Origin: Duganella aquatilis
GTDB taxonomy: Bacteria > Pseudomonadota > Gammaproteobacteria > Burkholderiales > Burkholderiaceae_D
DNA: 64,000 bases
Reading direction: 5' to 3'
Assembly (NCBI RefSeq): GCF_009674565.1
Contig: NZ_WKJL01000003.1
Span: 248,001 to 312,000, forward strand
In this document: piece after piece, positions 10,848 to 19,983 of the stretch
Layout: every line of letters starts with the position of its first letter
How positions within the stretch are numbered: position 1 is the first letter of the stretch
The notes under the pieces: model-generated
Seen by the model: only the letters and a program-made list of their open reading frames with translations
Told to the model about the DNA's origin: nothing
Database searches by the model: none
Made by a program: the position numbers and the translations under genes

Positions 10848-10863
10848 CCTCCCGGAAGGGAGG
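10848..10863. terminator. Hairpin after the TetR1 gene
   Basis: CCTCCC-GGAA-GGGAGG forms a compact stem-loop immediately after the TetR1 stop (10867, minus strand). There is no strong T-run after it, so termination would be partial at best and TetR1 may read into the luciferase-like gene. Confidence 0.35.
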
Positions 10864-10866
10864 CGG

Positions 10867-11550
10867 CTACTTGCGGATATTCTTCAGCACCGAGGGCGCG
10901 CTGGTCAGGAAGGCCTGGAGTTTCTGGTCGATCAGGCGCTCGATATCCTGCGGGACCGGCAATCCGTACACCGATTTGCGCATGCCGACATAGAAAATCG
11001 CCGCATGCAGTCCCCATACGAACTCGATTTCGTCCTCGTATTGCTGCTCGGTGGGTTCGGCGACCTTGAATTCACGGCGCAATTCGGCCAGCACCACATT
11101 GAAGATGCGTTCGCGCAGACGGGTCAGGTAGCGGCTGTTGATGCCCTCGCGCGACAGGCCGGCGTGGATGAAGATGCGGATCCAGTCGCGCTGCAGGATC
11201 ACCTTGCTGTACTGCTGGTAGAACTGGTGCAGCCGGTCCGCCAGCGGGCGCTTGCGATCGGCCAGGATTTCTTCCCACTCGGGATTCCAGCGCGACAGAT
11301 AGACTTCCTCGAACACGCGGTCGGCCAGCGCCTGCTTGTTCGGGAAATAACGGTAGAGCAAAGGCTGGGAGACGCCGATTTCCTTGGCCAGGTCGCGGGT
11401 GCTGGCGCCAAAGCCATACTCGGCAAAATAGCGGATGGCTTTCTGGACGATCAGTTGCTCGCGTTCTTCCGGAGCCAGACGCGGCGTCGGCGCCGTGGGC
11501 GCCATCGAGGGAGTGCGGGGAGAAGCTTTTTTTGTCGCGGGCGATCCCAT
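10867..11550 (-). CDS. TetR/AcrR-family regulator 1
   Basis: 227 residues with the TetR helix-turn-helix: RDLAKEIGVSQPLLYRYFPN at about residues 55-75, after a 30-residue basic, Pro/Ala-rich tail. The ligand domain includes FEEVYLSRWNPEW and a conserved EFVWGLHAAIFYVGMRK segment. It is clearly paralogous to TetR2 at 19342-19983, with near-identical recognition helices, so both probably bind the same DNA. Likely target is the ATCRNNYGAT palindrome found at seven promoters in 9.4-21.7 kb (inference). GAGAG lies eight bases before the ATG. The effector is unknown; an island substrate is expected. Confidence 0.88.
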   Translation of the reverse strand: MGSPATKKASPRTPSMAPTAPTPRLAPEEREQLIVQKAIRYFAEYGFGASTRDLAKEIGVSQPLLYRYFPNKQALADRVFEEVYLSRWNPEWEEILADRKRPLADRLHQFYQQYSKVILQRDWIRIFIHAGLSREGINSRYLTRLRERIFNVVLAELRREFKVAEPTEQQYEDEIEFVWGLHAAIFYVGMRKSVYGLPVPQDIERLIDQKLQAFLTSAPSVLKNIRK

Positions 11551-11632
11551 GTCTGGCTCTCAGTAAAAGAGCGCCAAGTATAGCCAGCCATGGATCATTT
11601 GACAAATCCGGCGGCAACCGCGCCGAAGGGCG

Positions 11633-13282
11633 TCAATTCATGGCCAGTTGCGGCGGCGCCTTGACCGCGTATTGGAGGTGCATGGCGGTGCGCGACAGCG
11701 GCTCGGCCGCCGCCCTGGCCGCCGCCGGCTGCGCTTCCAGCTGGAAGCTGCCGACCATCTCCGACAGCGACGCCGCCTGGTCGCGCAGGCTGGAGGCAGC
11801 GGCAGCCGCCTCCTCCACCAGCGCCGCATTCTGCTGCGTCACGCTGTCCATCTCGGTGATCGCGGTGTTCACGTGGCCTATGCCGGTGCGCTGCTCGCTG
11901 GAGGCTTCGCTGATCGCCGAAATCACGGCGGTGACGCGGTCCACGCTGCTGACCACCTCGCCCATGGTGGCGCCGGCCCGCTCCACCATCAACGTGCCGT
12001 CGCCGATATTGCGCACGGCGTCGTCGATCAGCACTTTGATTTCCTTGGCGGCCTCGGCGCTGCGTTGCGCCAGGCCACGGACTTCCGTCGCCACCACCGC
12101 GAAACCGCGTCCCTGTTCACCGGCGCGCGCCGCCTCCACCGCCGCGTTCAGCGCCAGGATATTGGTCTGGAAGGCAATGCCGTCGATGGTGCCGATGATG
12201 GCTTCGATGCGCGTGGCGCTGGCGTTGATGGCGGCCATGGTGCTGACCACCTCGGTGACCGCCTGGCCGCCGCGCTGCGCCACGCCGGCCGCGGCCTTGG
12301 CCAGCGTGTTGGCCTGCTCCGAATGTTCGGCATTCTGCGCCACCGCCTGGGTCAGCTGCTCCATCGAAGCAGCGGTTTCCTCCAGCGAGCCGGCCTGCAT
12401 TTCGGTGCGGCTGGACAGGTCCAGGTTGCCGGTGGCGATCTGCGACGACGCCGCCGCGATGGTTTCCGCGCTGCCGCGTATGTCGCCAATCATGCCGGCC
12501 AGGTTTTCCTGCATGCGGCGCATGGCAAACAGCAGGCTGTGCTGGTCCTTGCTGTCGGTGATGACGGCAACGCTCAAGTCCTTGTCGGCGATGCGCAAGG
12601 CCATTTCGGCCGCGTATTCCGGGCTGCCGCCGATGGTCCGGTGCAGGCTGCGGTTGACCGCGATCACGATGGCCGACAGCAGCAGGCACACCGCCGCCAC
12701 CATCACGCCCACCTTTTGCAGGGAGGCGTAGAAGGCCTTGTTGATGTCGTCCACATACAGGCCCGACACCAGGGCCCAGCCCCATGGCTTGAAGCTGACC
12801 ACGCGGCTGAGTTTTTCGGAAGGCTCGGTGCTGCCGGGACGCAGCCAGAAGTACGACAGATAGCCCTCGCCGGCGGCCGAGGCGGCCATGCTGGAAATTT
12901 CACGGAACACGTGGAAGCCGCGCGGGTCGGTGAAATCGCTGAGATCCTTGCCGTCGTTTTCCGGCCGCGCCGGATTCTGGATCGGCCGCGCGTCCATGCT
13001 GATGATCACCAGATAACCATCCTCGCCGTAGCGTATGCTTTTCAGGACTTCCTTGGCGCGGGTTCGGGCTTCGGCTTCGCTGATCTTGCCGGCGGCGGCG
13101 TCGGCCGACAGGCCCTGGACAATGGTCAGGGCCGCCTTGGCGACGTCCGCCAGGTCGGCCTTGCGTTCGGCATACCGCAGGTCGCGCGCTTCCATGACGT
13201 GGAAGACCGAAATCGCACATAGGCATGCCAGGCTGGCAATCAGCGGCAACCAGAGCTTTTGCTTGAACGTGATCTTTTTCAT
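11633..13282 (-). CDS. Methyl-accepting chemotaxis protein 1 (sCache sensor)
   Basis: 549 residues, started at the ATG at 13282 after AAGGGA. Order: membrane helix about 8-28; periplasmic sCache-type domain with the [19 protein letters not shown] and [14 protein letters not shown] signatures; second helix about 185-207; HAMP-like segment; cytoplasmic signalling helices with the highly conserved hairpin tip [20 protein letters not shown]. No CheR-binding pentapeptide at the C-terminus (ends QLAMN). The sensor resembles those for small organic acids. It is a tandem paralog of the next gene upstream, and its promoter carries the island palindrome, so it is probably a chemoreceptor for the island's substrate or a related compound. 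Confidence 0.93.
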   Translation of the reverse strand: MKKITFKQKLWLPLIASLACLCAISVFHVMEARDLRYAERKADLADVAKAALTIVQGLSADAAAGKISEAEARTRAKEVLKSIRYGEDGYLVIISMDARPIQNPARPENDGKDLSDFTDPRGFHVFREISSMAASAAGEGYLSYFWLRPGSTEPSEKLSRVVSFKPWGWALVSGLYVDDINKAFYASLQKVGVMVAAVCLLLSAIVIAVNRSLHRTIGGSPEYAAEMALRIADKDLSVAVITDSKDQHSLLFAMRRMQENLAGMIGDIRGSAETIAAASSQIATGNLDLSSRTEMQAGSLEETAASMEQLTQAVAQNAEHSEQANTLAKAAAGVAQRGGQAVTEVVSTMAAINASATRIEAIIGTIDGIAFQTNILALNAAVEAARAGEQGRGFAVVATEVRGLAQRSAEAAKEIKVLIDDAVRNIGDGTLMVERAGATMGEVVSSVDRVTAVISAISEASSEQRTGIGHVNTAITEMDSVTQQNAALVEEAAAAASSLRDQAASLSEMVGSFQLEAQPAAARAAAEPLSRTAMHLQYAVKAPPQLAMN

Positions 13283-13342
13283 ACCATTCCCTTTTCTAGA
13301 CATCGGCCCGCCACCGGCGGCGGCATATGATCACCTTAATTG

Positions 13343-13361
13343 ATCATGTGATCATTATCAA
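13343..13361 (-). promoter_or_regulatory. Island operator site B within MCP1 promoter
   Basis: ATCATGTGAT (13343-13352), inside TGATCATGTGATCA, matches ATCRNNYGAT. On the minus strand a TTGATA -35 box (plus 13356-13361) is followed after 17 bases by TAAGGT, so the palindrome fills the spacer, as at the VOC promoter. The ATG is 61 bases downstream. Confidence 0.5.
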
Positions 13362-13416
13362 GCTATCGGCGTCGACTGGATGTCTACATGGCGTAGCCCA
13401 GGGGGACGATACAGCG

Positions 13417-15018
13417 TCAGCGCAGCCGCAGCCGTTGCGGAACCGCCAGCGAGGGCGCGGCGGCCGGCGCCAGACGGAAGCTGTTGACCAGACCGGTCAG
13501 GCCGGCGGCCTGCTCGCTCAGGCTGCCGGCGGCCGCCGCAGCCTGCTCCACCAGCGCCGCGTTCTGCTGGGTCGCGGTGTCGATTTCGGTGATGGCGGTG
13601 TTGACGTGGCCGATGCCGGTGCGCTGCTCGTGCGACGCGGCGGAAATGTCGGCCACGATCGCGGTCACGCGGGTGACGCTGCCCACCACTTTTTCCATCG
13701 TCTCGCCGGCTTTTTCGGCCAGCGCCGCGCCGGCGCCGATGCGCTGCACGGAGTCGTCGATCAGGGTCTTGATTTCCTTGGCCGCGCTGGCGCTGCGCTG
13801 GGCCAGGTTGCGCACCTCGCTGGCGACCACGGCAAAGCCGCGTCCCTGCTCGCCGGCACGCGCCGCCTCGACCGCCGCATTCAGCGCCAGGATGTTGGTC
13901 TGGAAGGCGATGCCGTCGATCACGCCGGTGATGTCCTCGATCTTCGCCGCGCTGGTGTGGATGGCGGCCATGGTGCTGGTGACTTCCGCCACCACGCCGC
14001 CGCCGTACTTCGCCACATCCGAGGCGCTGACGGCCAGCTCGCTGGCGATGCGGGCGTTTTCCGCGTTGTGCGTGACGGCCTGGGTGAATTCCTCCATCGA
14101 CGCGGCGGTCTCCTCCAGCGTGCTGGCCTGCATTTCGGTGCGCGAGGACAGGTCCAGATTGCCGGCCGCGATTTCCGCCGACGAGGTGGCGATGGCGTCC
14201 GCGCTGTCGTGGATCGCGGCGATCATCTCGGCCAGGTTGGCCTGCATGGTTTTCATGGCGTACAGCAGGCTGCTGGTGTCGTCGCGCGCGGTGTGGATGT
14301 CGGCACTCAGATCCTTGCCGGCGATCTGCTTGGCCACCTCGATCGCATATTCCGGACTGCCGCCCAGCGCGCGCTGCAGGCTGCGGTTAATCGCCAGCAC
14401 AATCAGCGTCAGGATGGTGGCCGCCACCAGCAGCATCAGCGCCACCGTCGTCAGCGAGGCATAGAAATCCTTGTCGATGTCGTCGATATACATGCCGGCC
14501 ACCAGCATCCAGCCCCAGCGCTTGTAGGCGACCACCCGGCTCAGCTTGGTCGAGGCGGCATGCTCGCCGGGCCGCAGCCACAGATAGGTCAGGAAGCCCT
14601 CGCCGGAGGCGGAATTGCCGATGTTGGCCAGTTCGCGGTAGACGTAGAAGCCGTTCGCATCCTTGAAGCCGCTCATGTCCTTGCCGTTGTATTCGGGCAC
14701 CATCGGATTCTGAATCGCACGCGCATCCAGGCCGATGATGGCGATGTAGCCGTCGGCGCCAAAGCGGATCGCCTTCATCGCCAGCAGCGCGCGCTCTTTG
14801 GCGTCCGCTTCGGTGATGCGGCCCTCCTGTGCATCGTTCGCGTAGCGCTCGATCTGCTTCAGCGCCGCCTGGTCGATATTGGCCAGCGCGAGCTTGCGTT
14901 CTTCATAGCGCATATGGCGCGCGTTCAATACCAGCAAGGTGGCGATGGCCACCAGGCACAGCAGGCTGGCCGCGAGGGGGAACCACAGCTTCTGCCGGAA
15001 AGTGAGTCGAATATTCAT
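13417..15018 (-). CDS. Methyl-accepting chemotaxis protein 2 (sCache sensor)
   Basis: 533 residues from the ATG at 15018 (an in-frame TTG 24 bases earlier is less likely). Same layout as MCP1: helix about 8-28, sCache domain with [20 protein letters not shown] and [14 protein letters not shown], second helix, HAMP-like region, signalling hairpin [20 protein letters not shown]. It lacks a CheR pentapeptide. The two receptors are most alike in the cytoplasmic part and differ in the sensor pocket, suggesting duplication followed by ligand divergence. Its promoter has a perfect 20-bp palindrome of the island type. The ribosome site is weak (AAGG about 12 bases upstream). Confidence 0.93.
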   Translation of the reverse strand: MNIRLTFRQKLWFPLAASLLCLVAIATLLVLNARHMRYEERKLALANIDQAALKQIERYANDAQEGRITEADAKERALLAMKAIRFGADGYIAIIGLDARAIQNPMVPEYNGKDMSGFKDANGFYVYRELANIGNSASGEGFLTYLWLRPGEHAASTKLSRVVAYKRWGWMLVAGMYIDDIDKDFYASLTTVALMLLVAATILTLIVLAINRSLQRALGGSPEYAIEVAKQIAGKDLSADIHTARDDTSSLLYAMKTMQANLAEMIAAIHDSADAIATSSAEIAAGNLDLSSRTEMQASTLEETAASMEEFTQAVTHNAENARIASELAVSASDVAKYGGGVVAEVTSTMAAIHTSAAKIEDITGVIDGIAFQTNILALNAAVEAARAGEQGRGFAVVASEVRNLAQRSASAAKEIKTLIDDSVQRIGAGAALAEKAGETMEKVVGSVTRVTAIVADISAASHEQRTGIGHVNTAITEIDTATQQNAALVEQAAAAAGSLSEQAAGLTGLVNSFRLAPAAAPSLAVPQRLRLR

Positions 15019-15054
15019 GCTAGTTAATAACCTTGCGTACAAACCGAAAAGCTT

Positions 15055-15074
15055 AAATTATCAGTTGATAATTT
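15055..15074. promoter_or_regulatory. Island operator site C (MCP2 promoter), perfect palindrome
   Basis: AAATTATCAGTTGATAATTT is a perfect inverted repeat with 9-base arms and a GT centre; its core ATCAGTTGAT (15060-15069) matches ATCRNNYGAT. It lies 37 bases upstream of the MCP2 ATG. A TTGCAA box on the minus strand borders it, comparable to the other sites. Confidence 0.6.
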
Positions 15075-15137
15075 GCAAGATCATTTTCTGTGCGGCATGT
15101 TTTCAAACCCTGGAATTACCTCATGTCAACCGGCAGT

Positions 15138-16088
15138 CTACGCAACGTCCACCACGCGGACCGGCGCGGACGGCAGGTCGCGCTCCCACGGCGGCACGTC
15201 GCCCCAGGCGGCGATCAACGCATCGATGAACAGCCTGACCTTGGGGGAAAGGTGCTGCCGCGTCGGGTACAACACGCGGATCGGGATGCGCGGACGCTTG
15301 TGGTCCGGCAGCAGCGCCAGCAGGCGGCCCGCCCGCAGGTCGTCTTCAATCAGGTAGGACGGCAGGTTGCCGATGCCGGCGCCGTCGAGCGTGCTCAAGC
15401 GCAGCGCCTCGGTGCTGTTCATCGCCAGCCGGCTGGCGGCGGTGAATTCGAGTTCCAGTTCGTCGTCGTAAAACACCCACGGCTGCGGCTTGCCGCCGCT
15501 GACGTAGAACAGGCACTGGTGTGCCTTCAGATCGGCGATCGCGGCCGGCGCCGCGTGGCGCGCCAGGTAGACCGGCGCGGCGCACAGCACCATGCGCTGC
15601 TGGGCGACGGTGCGGCCGATCAGGTCGGAGTCCTGCAGCTGGGCGCCGATGCGCAGCGCCACATCGACGCCCTCCTCGATCAGGTCGACGCACTGGTCGC
15701 TGAAGCCCACCTCGACCGACACGTTCGGCCATTGCGCCAGGAAGCTGTCGATCACCGGCAGCACGTGCGCATGGCCCAGCGCCAGCGGCAGGCTAAGTTT
15801 GAGCCGGCCGTGCGGCGCGCCGCTGCGCTCGGCCATCGCCAGCTCGGCGTCTTCCAGGTCGTCCATCAGCTGCACGCAGCGCTTGTAGAAGGCGGCGCCG
15901 TCGTCGGTCAGGCTCAGGCTGCGCGGAGTACGGTTAATCAGGCGAACATTCAGGCGCTCTTCCAGCCGGGCGATGCTCTTGCCGACGCCGGAGCGCGTGA
16001 CGCCCAACTGCTGGGCCGCGACGCTGAAGCTGCCGGCGTTCACGGCGGCGATGAAGGTCGCAATTTCGCCAAAGTTGTTCAGTCCCAC
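15138..16088 (-). CDS. LysR-family transcriptional regulator 1
   Basis: 316 residues, starting with GTG at 16088 preceded by GGAGGAC. The N-terminal winged helix-turn-helix is typical: AGSFSVAAQQLGVTRSGVGK (about residues 18-37) followed by RLEERLNVRLINRT. The rest is the periplasmic-binding-protein-like effector domain (about 90-295) with GVDVALRIGAQLQDSDLIGR. It resembles the large CrgA/DmlR-like group. It sits between MCP2 and a divergent binding-protein gene, so it may regulate the latter; the effector is unknown. The island palindrome D lies in the same divergent gap. Confidence 0.9.
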   Translation of the reverse strand: MGLNNFGEIATFIAAVNAGSFSVAAQQLGVTRSGVGKSIARLEERLNVRLINRTPRSLSLTDDGAAFYKRCVQLMDDLEDAELAMAERSGAPHGRLKLSLPLALGHAHVLPVIDSFLAQWPNVSVEVGFSDQCVDLIEEGVDVALRIGAQLQDSDLIGRTVAQQRMVLCAAPVYLARHAAPAAIADLKAHQCLFYVSGGKPQPWVFYDDELELEFTAASRLAMNSTEALRLSTLDGAGIGNLPSYLIEDDLRAGRLLALLPDHKRPRIPIRVLYPTRQHLSPKVRLFIDALIAAWGDVPPWERDLPSAPVRVVDVA

Positions 16089-16184
16089 GTGTCCTCCGTA
16101 TCCGGTATGTTCCCATGTTACAAGAAAAAACCAGCATGGAGCGCCGCCAGCCCGCCGATGTAGACTTTTGGTCGCCTTTAATTA

Positions 16185-16204
16185 ATCCATTGATCAACTA
16201 TATT
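16185..16204 (+). promoter_or_regulatory. Island operator site D and -10 box of the small binding-protein gene
   Basis: ATCCATTGAT (16185-16194) matches the island core with one mismatch (C for R). It lies just before a TATATT -10 box (16199-16204), the same relative position as at the VOC promoter. The ATG at 16236 is 32 bases downstream of that box. Confidence 0.4.
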
Positions 16205-16235
16205 GAGGGAAGACCTGCAAAACGCGAGAGACGAG

Positions 16236-17036
16236 ATGACCACGACCGATACAGTGCAAACGCGAAGAAGGGAACTGTCGTTCGGACTGGCGGCGGCTCT
16301 GCTGGGCCTGCCGCTGGCGGCGCGCGGCGCGCCGCAACCGCCGCTGACGCTGGCCCTGATCGAACTGATGCCGTGGGCCGCCACCACCGCCGACGGCACG
16401 CAAGCCGGCATCCTGGTCGACACCGCCGATGCGCTGTCGCTGCTGAGCGGGGTCGACCTGCAACTGCGGCTGCTGCCCTTCCCGCGCGGCGCCGCGATGC
16501 TGCGGCAGCGCCAGGTGGACTTGATGGTCGCGCTCCAGGCCGAGCAGCTGGACCGCGTCGCCACCCGCCTGGGACCGCTGTCGATGGAAGACATCATCGT
16601 GGTCGGCCGCGCCGGCACGGTGCTGCGCGCCATGTCGGACCTGAAGGGGAAAATCGTCGGCCGCCTGCGCAATGCGGAATACGCGGCGGAATTCGCCGCC
16701 TCCACCGACATCATCAAATACGACACCAGCAGCTACCGCCAAAGCCTGGAAATGCTGCGCGCCGGGCGGCTCGACGCGGTGATTTTCATCCGCTCGGCGC
16801 TGTTGTTCACCCTGAAGTCGATGCAACTGCCGCTGGCGGCGGTCGGCCAGCCGCTGCTGATCGGCCGCACGCCGCTGACCATGTACGCCACCGCCGCCTG
16901 CGCGGCCACGGCGGCAGGCCAGGCCATCCGCGAGGCCTGCAAAACCCTCTACAAGCGCCAGACCGTGAGAGCGCTGGCCGAACTGCTGAACACCGAGGCC
17001 AGCGAACTGCCAGCCGCCCTGTCCTGGCGCGGCTGA
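16236..17036 (+). CDS. Periplasmic solute-binding-like protein (SBP_bac_3 type)
   Basis: 266 residues from the ATG at 16236. The N-terminus has a signal peptide with a run of arginines (TRRRELSFGLAAALLGLPLA, cleavage near AARGA), followed by a type II periplasmic binding fold: ALIELMPWAATTADGTQAGI, LPFPRGAAMLRQRQVDLMVA and a hinge region DTSSYRQSLEMLRAGRLDAV. Such proteins bind amino acids or small organic acids, and often feed a receptor or transporter. No cognate permease is adjacent. It is divergent from LysR1, and the island palindrome D precedes it, so it may capture the island ligand for signalling. Ligand unknown. Confidence 0.72.
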   Translation: MTTTDTVQTRRRELSFGLAAALLGLPLAARGAPQPPLTLALIELMPWAATTADGTQAGILVDTADALSLLSGVDLQLRLLPFPRGAAMLRQRQVDLMVALQAEQLDRVATRLGPLSMEDIIVVGRAGTVLRAMSDLKGKIVGRLRNAEYAAEFAASTDIIKYDTSSYRQSLEMLRAGRLDAVIFIRSALLFTLKSMQLPLAAVGQPLLIGRTPLTMYATAACAATAAGQAIREACKTLYKRQTVRALAELLNTEASELPAALSWRG

Positions 17037-17045
17037 CGGCGCCGC

Positions 17046-18068
17046 TCAGTACTTCAGCCGCATGCCGATGGCGTAGGTCTTGCCGAGGTTGGCGGTGCTC
17101 AGTTTGTCGGTCTGGAGGATGGCGTACAACTCGGTGCGTTTGGACAGAAAGTAGTCGTAGCCCAGCGCGCCGGTGTCGCGCCGCGTATCGGCCAGGCCCG
17201 CCGCAGTGTTCCTGGTCTGCGCCCACGACAGCAGGATGTTGCCCGGTCCCGACGGCACCGAAACGCCGGCCTGCCCGGTCTTGCCCTTGCCGTCCGGCGC
17301 GGTGTTGTTGGCCGTATCCCAGGAAGCGAACAATTTGGCGACACCGAAGTTGTAGCTGGCGCCGGCAAAATAAGTCTTCTGCTCGGACTGGCCGATGGTC
17401 GCCAGCCCCGGTCCCACGCGGACGCGCTGCACCGTCAGCGTCGCCATCAGCGGTCCCTGCTCGTAACTGGCGGTGGAACCGACGTTGTTGGTGCGCGTGC
17501 CAAACTTCGTCTCGCCCAGACCGATATAGGTGGCAAGCTTGAAACCGCCGGTCACCGGCGTGGTGTACGAGATGGCGTTGTCCCAGCTGGTGTCGCCATA
17601 CACGGTGCGCGACATCGGTATCGACCACACCTGCGCCAGCAGCGGCGCCAGGCGGATCGAGCCGCCAAAGGGATTGGACTGCGCGGTCGCCACGAACAGC
17701 GGATTAAGCACCCGCCCGATCTTGATTTCGCCGGCCGAACCCTGCAGGCCGACATAGGCGTTGCGGGCAAACAGCGCGTCGGTCGGCGTGCGGCCGCCGG
17801 CGCCGGTATCGAGCTGGAGATAGCCCTCCACCGCGAAGATCGCCTTCAGCCCTGCTCCCAGGTCTTCGGTGCCGCCAAACCCCCAGTACGAAGTTTGCAG
17901 GCCGCCGCTGTTGACCACGCTCGACGCCGGTCCGCCGGCGCTGGTCTCGGAGCGGCCGGCCCACATGTCCAGCACGCCGTAGACCTGCACCGACGATTGC
18001 GCCGACGCCGCGCCGGCCGCACTTGCCAACAGCAGCGCCATGGCCGCCGGGTTGCCAATTTTTTTCAT
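17046..18068 (-). CDS. Outer-membrane porin 2 (Gram-negative trimeric porin family)
   Basis: 340 residues; signal peptide ends AAGAASAQ, mature protein begins SSVQVYGVLDMWAGRSETS. The beta-barrel family signatures FARNAYVGLQG, ATAQSNPFGGSIRLAPLLAQ and a terminal aromatic residue (GMRLKY) are present. It is a paralog of porin 1 (8428-9456), with shared blocks throughout. GGAGGAGAC gives a strong ribosome site. Transcribed alone from a promoter (TTGCCA, 16 bases, GATAAT) overlapped by island palindrome E, divergent from the amidohydrolase. Probably the outer-membrane entry route for the island's substrate. Confidence 0.92.
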   Translation of the reverse strand: MKKIGNPAAMALLLASAAGAASAQSSVQVYGVLDMWAGRSETSAGGPASSVVNSGGLQTSYWGFGGTEDLGAGLKAIFAVEGYLQLDTGAGGRTPTDALFARNAYVGLQGSAGEIKIGRVLNPLFVATAQSNPFGGSIRLAPLLAQVWSIPMSRTVYGDTSWDNAISYTTPVTGGFKLATYIGLGETKFGTRTNNVGSTASYEQGPLMATLTVQRVRVGPGLATIGQSEQKTYFAGASYNFGVAKLFASWDTANNTAPDGKGKTGQAGVSVPSGPGNILLSWAQTRNTAAGLADTRRDTGALGYDYFLSKRTELYAILQTDKLSTANLGKTYAIGMRLKY

Positions 18069-18093
18069 GTCTCCTCCGTTTTTTATGGAGTTT

Positions 18094-18122
18094 AATTATC
18101 GTTCGATAATTTGAATTGGCAA
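18094..18122 (-). promoter_or_regulatory. Porin 2 promoter with island operator site E
   Basis: AATTATCGTTCGATAATT (18094-18111) is a perfect 8+2+8 palindrome with core ATCGTTCGAT. On the minus strand TTGCCA (plus 18117-18122) and GATAAT (plus 18095-18100) are 16 bases apart, so the palindrome covers the spacer and the -10 box, a layout suited to repression. Confidence 0.6.
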
Positions 18123-18197
18123 ACACAATCCTGAACGCTGACAATCTTTGTCTCGTTTACGCAGCAAAATACAAAAACCGGCAGCACAATTCAATTG

Positions 18198-18210
18198 ATC
18201 GATCTATCAT
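18198..18210 (+). promoter_or_regulatory. Island operator site F (amidohydrolase promoter)
   Basis: ATCGATCTAT (18198-18207) matches the island core with one mismatch. It overlaps a TATCAT -10-like box (18205-18210), 32 bases before the ATG. No convincing -35 box is seen. Confidence 0.4.
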
Positions 18211-18242
18211 TAAAGAATTCTTACAACAACCAAGGAAGCAGA

Positions 18243-19337
18243 ATGACAAGCAGGAGACAATTCATCAAACACGGCGCCCTCAGCGTTGGCGGCATCGTCA
18301 TGGTCGGCTGCGGCGCGCACGGGCCGCTGCGCGCGCCCGAGGCCGGCGCCGCGCCTGGCGCCCCACTGGTCCTGAACGGCGCGCCGGTCAAGACCATCGA
18401 CGTCCACGCCCACTGCATGATTCCGGAGGCGCTGGCCCTGCTGGGCATGGACGTGTTTTCGCTGTATCCCAAGACCATGCACGGCGGCCAGGAAAACGTC
18501 CTGGTGATCGCCGAGCGCCTGGCCGCCATGGATGCGCAAGGCGTGGACATGGAAGTGCTCAGCATCAATCCGTTCTGGTATGAACAGCCGCGCGAGCTTT
18601 CGGCAAAAGTCGTCCGCCTGCAGAACGACAAGCTGGCAGAGCTGTGCGCCGCCAGGCCGGACCGCTTCGCCGCCTTCGCCTCGCTGTCGCTGCAACATCC
18701 CGACCTGGCGGTACAGGAACTGGAACACGCGATGACCAAACTCGGCCTGCGCGGCGCGGCGATCGGCGGCAACGTGGCCGGCGCCGACTTTGCCGATCCA
18801 CGCTTCCATCCGGTCTGGGCCAAGGCCGAGGAGCTTGGCGCCACGCTGTTCATCCACCCGGTCGGCACGCCGGAACTGGCCAAGCGCCTTGCCGGCAACG
18901 GCTGGATGCCGAACGTCATCGGCTACCCGCTGGAAACCACGATCGCCCTGCAGCACTTCATTTTTGAAGGTGTGCTGGACAAGTTCCCCAAGCTGAAAAT
19001 CTGCGCCGCGCACGGCGGCGGCTATCTACCCACCTCGGCCGCGCGCATGGACCACGGCTGCTTCGTCAATCCGGGCGCCTGCGCGCACGGCCCGGCGCTG
19101 AAAAAGAAACCGAGCGACTACGTCAACCAGCTGTTCTTCGACAGCCTGGTGTTCACGCCGGAGGCGCTGACCAACCTGGTGCGTCAGGTCGGCGCGTCGC
19201 AGGTGATGCTGGGATCGGACCACCCATTCCCGTGGGCCGGCAAGCCGGTCAGGCATGTGCTGGATACGCCGGCGCTGTCGGATGCCGACAAGGCGGCCAT
19301 CCTGGGCGGCAACGCGCGCCGCGTGCTGGGACTGTAG
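18243..19337 (+). CDS. ACMSD-family amidohydrolase/decarboxylase with Tat-lipoprotein-like signal
   Basis: 364 residues from the ATG at 18243 (AAGGA six bases before). The N-terminus has a twin-arginine motif SRRQFIK, a hydrophobic stretch and a possible lipobox MVGC at about residue 22, so export as a Tat lipoprotein is likely. The catalytic part starts IDVHAHCMIPEAL (metal HxH) and continues with FIHPVGTPELAKR, AAHGGGYLP and GSDHPFPW, matching the amidohydrolase_2 family that includes 2-amino-3-carboxymuconate semialdehyde decarboxylase and related non-oxidative decarboxylases. Family members are mostly cytoplasmic, so export is unusual. Expected substrate: a ring-cleavage product or aromatic acid. 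Confidence 0.82.
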   Translation: MTSRRQFIKHGALSVGGIVMVGCGAHGPLRAPEAGAAPGAPLVLNGAPVKTIDVHAHCMIPEALALLGMDVFSLYPKTMHGGQENVLVIAERLAAMDAQGVDMEVLSINPFWYEQPRELSAKVVRLQNDKLAELCAARPDRFAAFASLSLQHPDLAVQELEHAMTKLGLRGAAIGGNVAGADFADPRFHPVWAKAEELGATLFIHPVGTPELAKRLAGNGWMPNVIGYPLETTIALQHFIFEGVLDKFPKLKICAAHGGGYLPTSAARMDHGCFVNPGACAHGPALKKKPSDYVNQLFFDSLVFTPEALTNLVRQVGASQVMLGSDHPFPWAGKPVRHVLDTPALSDADKAAILGGNARRVLGL

Positions 19338-19341
19338 CGCG

Positions 19342-19983
19342 CTAAGGCTGCCGCAGCTGCCGCAACACCAGCGGCGCGCTGGCCATGAAGTCCTCGACCT
19401 GGCGCTCAACCAGCCGGTCGAGCTCTTCCGGCACGCCGAGCCGGTACACCCACTTGCGCACGCCGATGTAGAAGATGGCGGCGTGCAGCCCCCAGATGAA
19501 TTCGATCTCGTCCTCGTGCTGCTGCGGCGTCGGCGCCGCCACCGCGAATTCGCGGTGCAGCTCGGTCAGCACCACATCGAACACCCGCTCGCGCAGGCGC
19601 GCCAGGTAGCGCAGGTTGATGCCCTCGTAGCTCAATCCGGCCTGGATGAAAATCCGTATCCAGTCGCTGTTCAGGATGACGCCGGCGTACTGCCGGTAGA
19701 AGCGGTGCAGGCGCTCGGTCAGCGCCAGACTGCGGTCGGCCAGCAGCTGGTCCCACTCCGGATTCCAGCGCGACAGATACACTTCCTTGAACACGCGTTC
19801 GGCCAGCGCCTCCTTGCTGGGGAAGTAGCGGTACAGCAGTGGCTGCGAGATGCCCAGCTCTTTGGCCAGCTCGCGCGTGCTGGCAGCGAAGCCATGGGTA
19901 GCGAAGTACCGGATGGCCTGCTGCACGATCAGCTGCTCGCGCTCCGCCGAGCCGAGCCGCCGCCGTCCTTCACGCGTCGGCAA
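19342..19983 (-). CDS. TetR/AcrR-family regulator 2
   Basis: 213 residues, apparently from a TTG codon at 19983 inside the end of the monooxygenase 2 gene (14-base overlap). The helix-turn-helix RELAKELGISQPLLYRYFPS is nearly the same as in TetR1 (10867-11550), as are FKEVYLSRWNPEW and EFIWGLHAAIFYIGVRK. It lacks the long basic tail of TetR1. Because it closes the VOC-monooxygenase2 operon, it probably autoregulates through palindrome G. The start is uncertain since no good ribosome site is visible; coupling to the overlapping gene may supply it. Confidence 0.85.
   Translation of the reverse strand: MPTREGRRRLGSAEREQLIVQQAIRYFATHGFAASTRELAKELGISQPLLYRYFPSKEALAERVFKEVYLSRWNPEWDQLLADRSLALTERLHRFYRQYAGVILNSDWIRIFIQAGLSYEGINLRYLARLRERVFDVVLTELHREFAVAAPTPQQHEDEIEFIWGLHAAIFYIGVRKWVYRLGVPEELDRLVERQVEDFMASAPLVLRQLRQP

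Noticed and set aside
13343..15074. Mobile-element ends suggested by palindromes near the chemoreceptor genes
   Set aside because: No transposase or target duplication; the palindromes fit the promoter-linked operator pattern instead.
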